From the NCBI RefSeq assembly GCF_000418325.1, contig NC_021658.1, positions 8,260,001 to 8,324,000 on the forward strand: a DNA stretch of 64,000 bases, given 5' to 3'. The DNA is from Sorangium cellulosum So0157-2. Lineage in GTDB: Bacteria > Myxococcota_A > Polyangia > Polyangiales > Polyangiaceae. The notes beneath the pieces are model-generated. The model was not told where the DNA came from. It saw nothing but the letters and a program-made list of their open reading frames with translations, and did not search any database. Each line of letters opens with the position of its first letter. The stretch's first letter is position 1. Positions 62,355-64,000 of this stretch are shown here, piece by piece. Position numbers and translations under genes: made by a program.

Positions 62355-62813
62355 ATGAGCGCCCTGTACGTCGACGTCAGCCGCGTCGTCGCCTGCCCGC
62401 AAGACGTGGCGTTCGACTACATGACCGATCCGCGCAACGACCCGGACTGGTGGGAATCCGTGCTCGGGACGACGATCATGTCCACGACCGCGCACGGCGT
62501 GGGCACCAAGTACCGGCAGCGGTGCAGGCTCATGGGGCACCGCTTCGACATCGATTTCGCGGTAACCGCACATGACCGGCCGAAGATGTTCCGCCTGGAG
62601 ACGAGCTCCGGCCCGGTCCGCTTCGAGGCCGAGTACCGCTTCACCGCGGCGGACGGCGGGACGCGGGTCCGCATGCTCGCGCCCGTCCGCGCCGACGGGC
62701 TGCTCTTCAGGCTCACCGGACCTGTCTTCCGGTGGTATCTCCTGCGCGTCAACGAGCGCTACTTCGACAACCTGAAGCGGATCCTCGACGCTAAGGCGAG
62801 CCGCCAAGCCTGA
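62355..62813 (+). CDS. SRPBCC (START-like) family protein
   Basis: A 152-residue small ligand-binding protein. DVSRVVACPQDVAFDYMTDP is the typical start of polyketide cyclase/dehydrase-like SRPBCC proteins; HGVGTKYRQRCRL and YRFTAADGGTRVRM follow, then a long C-terminal helix with YFDNLKRILDA. These proteins bind hydrophobic molecules in a helix-grip pocket; no catalytic residue can be assigned. An ATG directly after a GTG in the same frame is used. It lies 15 bases after the RsbR-like gene and is probably co-transcribed. Confidence 0.83.
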   Translation: MSALYVDVSRVVACPQDVAFDYMTDPRNDPDWWESVLGTTIMSTTAHGVGTKYRQRCRLMGHRFDIDFAVTAHDRPKMFRLETSSGPVRFEAEYRFTAADGGTRVRMLAPVRADGLLFRLTGPVFRWYLLRVNERYFDNLKRILDAKASRQA

Positions 62814-62858
62814 GGGTCCCTCGGACGAGCATCGCGGGCCCGGGGAGAGCGAGCGAGA

Positions 62859-64000
62859 TTATGCGAAGTCACGCGTCGGTCGTCGCGCGATCGTCAACTC
62901 GACGGGCCTGGACGGTTGGAGCGTCACCGGGGCACGCGGCGTGATATCGCCGTCCCGGGATAAACGAACCGTGTAGCTCTGCGCGATCCTGGCGAGGACG
63001 ACCTTTGCCTCCATGGTCGCAAAGTGCTGGCCGATGCAGACGGTCGGCCCTGCGCCGAACGGCAGGTAAGCGAGCGGGGGGAGCGACTTCTCGTAGCCGA
63101 CCTCGAACCGCTCCGGGAGGAACCGCTCAGGGGCCTCGAAGTATCGCGGGTCGCGGTGGATCAGGTACGGGCAGATGAACACGATGCTGCCGGCGCGAAC
63201 CGTGTAGTTGCCGAACGTGACGTCCTCGATGGGCGAGCGGCTGGTGAGCCAGAGGGGCGGGTACACGCGCAGCGTCTCTTTCACGAGCATGTCGAGATAG
63301 CCGAGGCGCGGAAGGTCGGCCAGCGTGGGCGTCCTGCCCTGCAGCACCTCGTCGACCTCCCGCTGCAGCTTCTCTGCTACTTCCGGACAACGCGCCAGCC
63401 GGTAGAGCGCCCACGTGAGCAGGTTTGCTGTCGTCTCATGCCCAGCCATGAGTATGGCCAGCACTTCGTCGCGCACGTCCCCATCGCTCATCGATGCGCC
63501 GTCGTCTCCTGTCGCGTCGATCAGCATCGAGAGCAGATCACCGCCGTCTCCCCCTCGCTCGCGGCGCCGGGCGATCATCTGGCGGGCCACGCTGTCGAGG
63601 ATCCGGATCGCGCGCTTCATCTCGCGTTTGTGCCTTATGGGCAGCCAGTCGGGGACGACGATGGCTCCGCGCAGCTCGAGCGCGAGTGTCTTCTGGAAGA
63701 GGGCCATCGCCTCGGCGATCGCGTCGATGTGCTCCGATACGTCGGAGCCCAGGATCGCTTCGCAGACGATGCTCAGCGTGGTCGCCATCATCTCGCGTTC
63801 GGCGACCACCTCGTCGGCGCGCCGCCAGCGCTCGATCAGCAGATCGGCCTGCCGCGTCATGATCGCCATGTGGCCCTCCAGCCGCCTGTGGTTGAAGGCG
63901 GGCTGGAGCAGCTTGCGCTTGCGGCGACGCGACTCGCCGTTGCTCAGCACGAGCGGCGCGCCGAGGAACTTCTTGCTGGCGAGCTCCATCAGCCTGTCCT
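62859..64000 (-). CDS. Cytochrome P450 (N-terminal part beyond the window)
   Basis: About 380 residues of a P450. Helix C region (RRRKRKLLQPAFNHRR), I-helix oxygen-activation motif ILMAGHETTANLL, ExxR in KETLRVYPP, FLPERFEVGY and the haem Cys loop FGAGPTVCIGQ are all present. The sequence resembles the CYP4-like/CYP102-like class with FxPERF. It would oxidise a lipid, terpene or other small molecule with a separate redox partner, none of which is in view. The first about 60-80 residues lie outside the window. It converges with the SRPBCC gene; stop is at 62859. The frame is intact as seen. Confidence 0.93.
   Translation of the reverse strand, partial: DRLMELASKKFLGAPLVLSNGESRRRKRKLLQPAFNHRRLEGHMAIMTRQADLLIERWRRADEVVAEREMMATTLSIVCEAILGSDVSEHIDAIAEAMALFQKTLALELRGAIVVPDWLPIRHKREMKRAIRILDSVARQMIARRRERGGDGGDLLSMLIDATGDDGASMSDGDVRDEVLAILMAGHETTANLLTWALYRLARCPEVAEKLQREVDEVLQGRTPTLADLPRLGYLDMLVKETLRVYPPLWLTSRSPIEDVTFGNYTVRAGSIVFICPYLIHRDPRYFEAPERFLPERFEVGYEKSLPPLAYLPFGAGPTVCIGQHFATMEAKVVLARIAQSYTVRLSRDGDITPRAPVTLQPSRPVELTIARRPTRDFA

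Overview
The window is high-GC DNA (roughly 70% by eye) with long Gly/Ser linkers, many lipoproteins, one Polyangium-type Ser/Thr kinase and secreted enzymes for plant polysaccharides (CBM2-deacetylase, GH53 galactanase, GH43 arabinanase, GH26 mannanase). These traits fit a soil myxobacterium of the Sorangium/Polyangiales type. That assignment is inference from gene content and style, not from a marker gene.

Layout. 1-12.8 kb: the 3' end of GAPDH, a cupin, a deacetylase lipoprotein, a coupled membrane pair with an HTTM protein, a Gly/Tyr repeat protein, a serine hydrolase, an unknown gene next to a B12-binding radical SAM protein, a GH53 lipoprotein, and a methyltransferase/SoxR-like pair sharing an almost textbook SoxR operator. 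12.8-25 kb: an accessory zone with a membrane protein, a DUF2267 gene behind an 11-bp repeat array, a two-gene PD-(D/E)XK operon, an isochorismatase-like gene, two copies of a new lipoprotein/small membrane protein cassette in opposite orientation, IS debris, a 272-aa unknown with fragments elsewhere, radC and an XRE regulator. 25-31.5 kb: a type I restriction-modification operon hsdM-hsdS-hsdR with AT-richer target recognition domains. 31.6-40.2 kb: a TcB/RHS polymorphic toxin broken by a frameshift, its immunity gene, an orphan HNH toxin tip with a SUKH immunity gene, and a truncated IS1182-type transposase. 40.3-43.7 kb: the third cassette and an 832-aa unknown. 44-50.6 kb (minus): Ser/Thr kinase, GH43 lipoprotein, two LamG lipoproteins and a PEGA protein. 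50.9-60.8 kb: an ECF sigma/FecR-like/outer-membrane operon divergent from a tightly overlapped exopolysaccharide operon (barrel, GT2 synthase, GH26, CDP-glucose pathway). 60.8-64 kb: an RsbR-like PAS-STAS protein, an SRPBCC protein and a cytochrome P450 cut by the window end.

The most unusual items are: (i) three dispersed copies of an undescribed two-gene cassette; (ii) a two-gene nuclease operon downstream of a decayed, collinear copy of the radC-XRE-promoter module that precedes hsdMSR, which suggests one regulatory module was duplicated and now serves two defence-type operons; (iii) a SoxR-like regulator that lost two of the four Fe-S cysteines but kept a SoxR-type operator; (iv) the compact exopolysaccharide operon. 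All functional statements are from reading the sequence; no searches were run.
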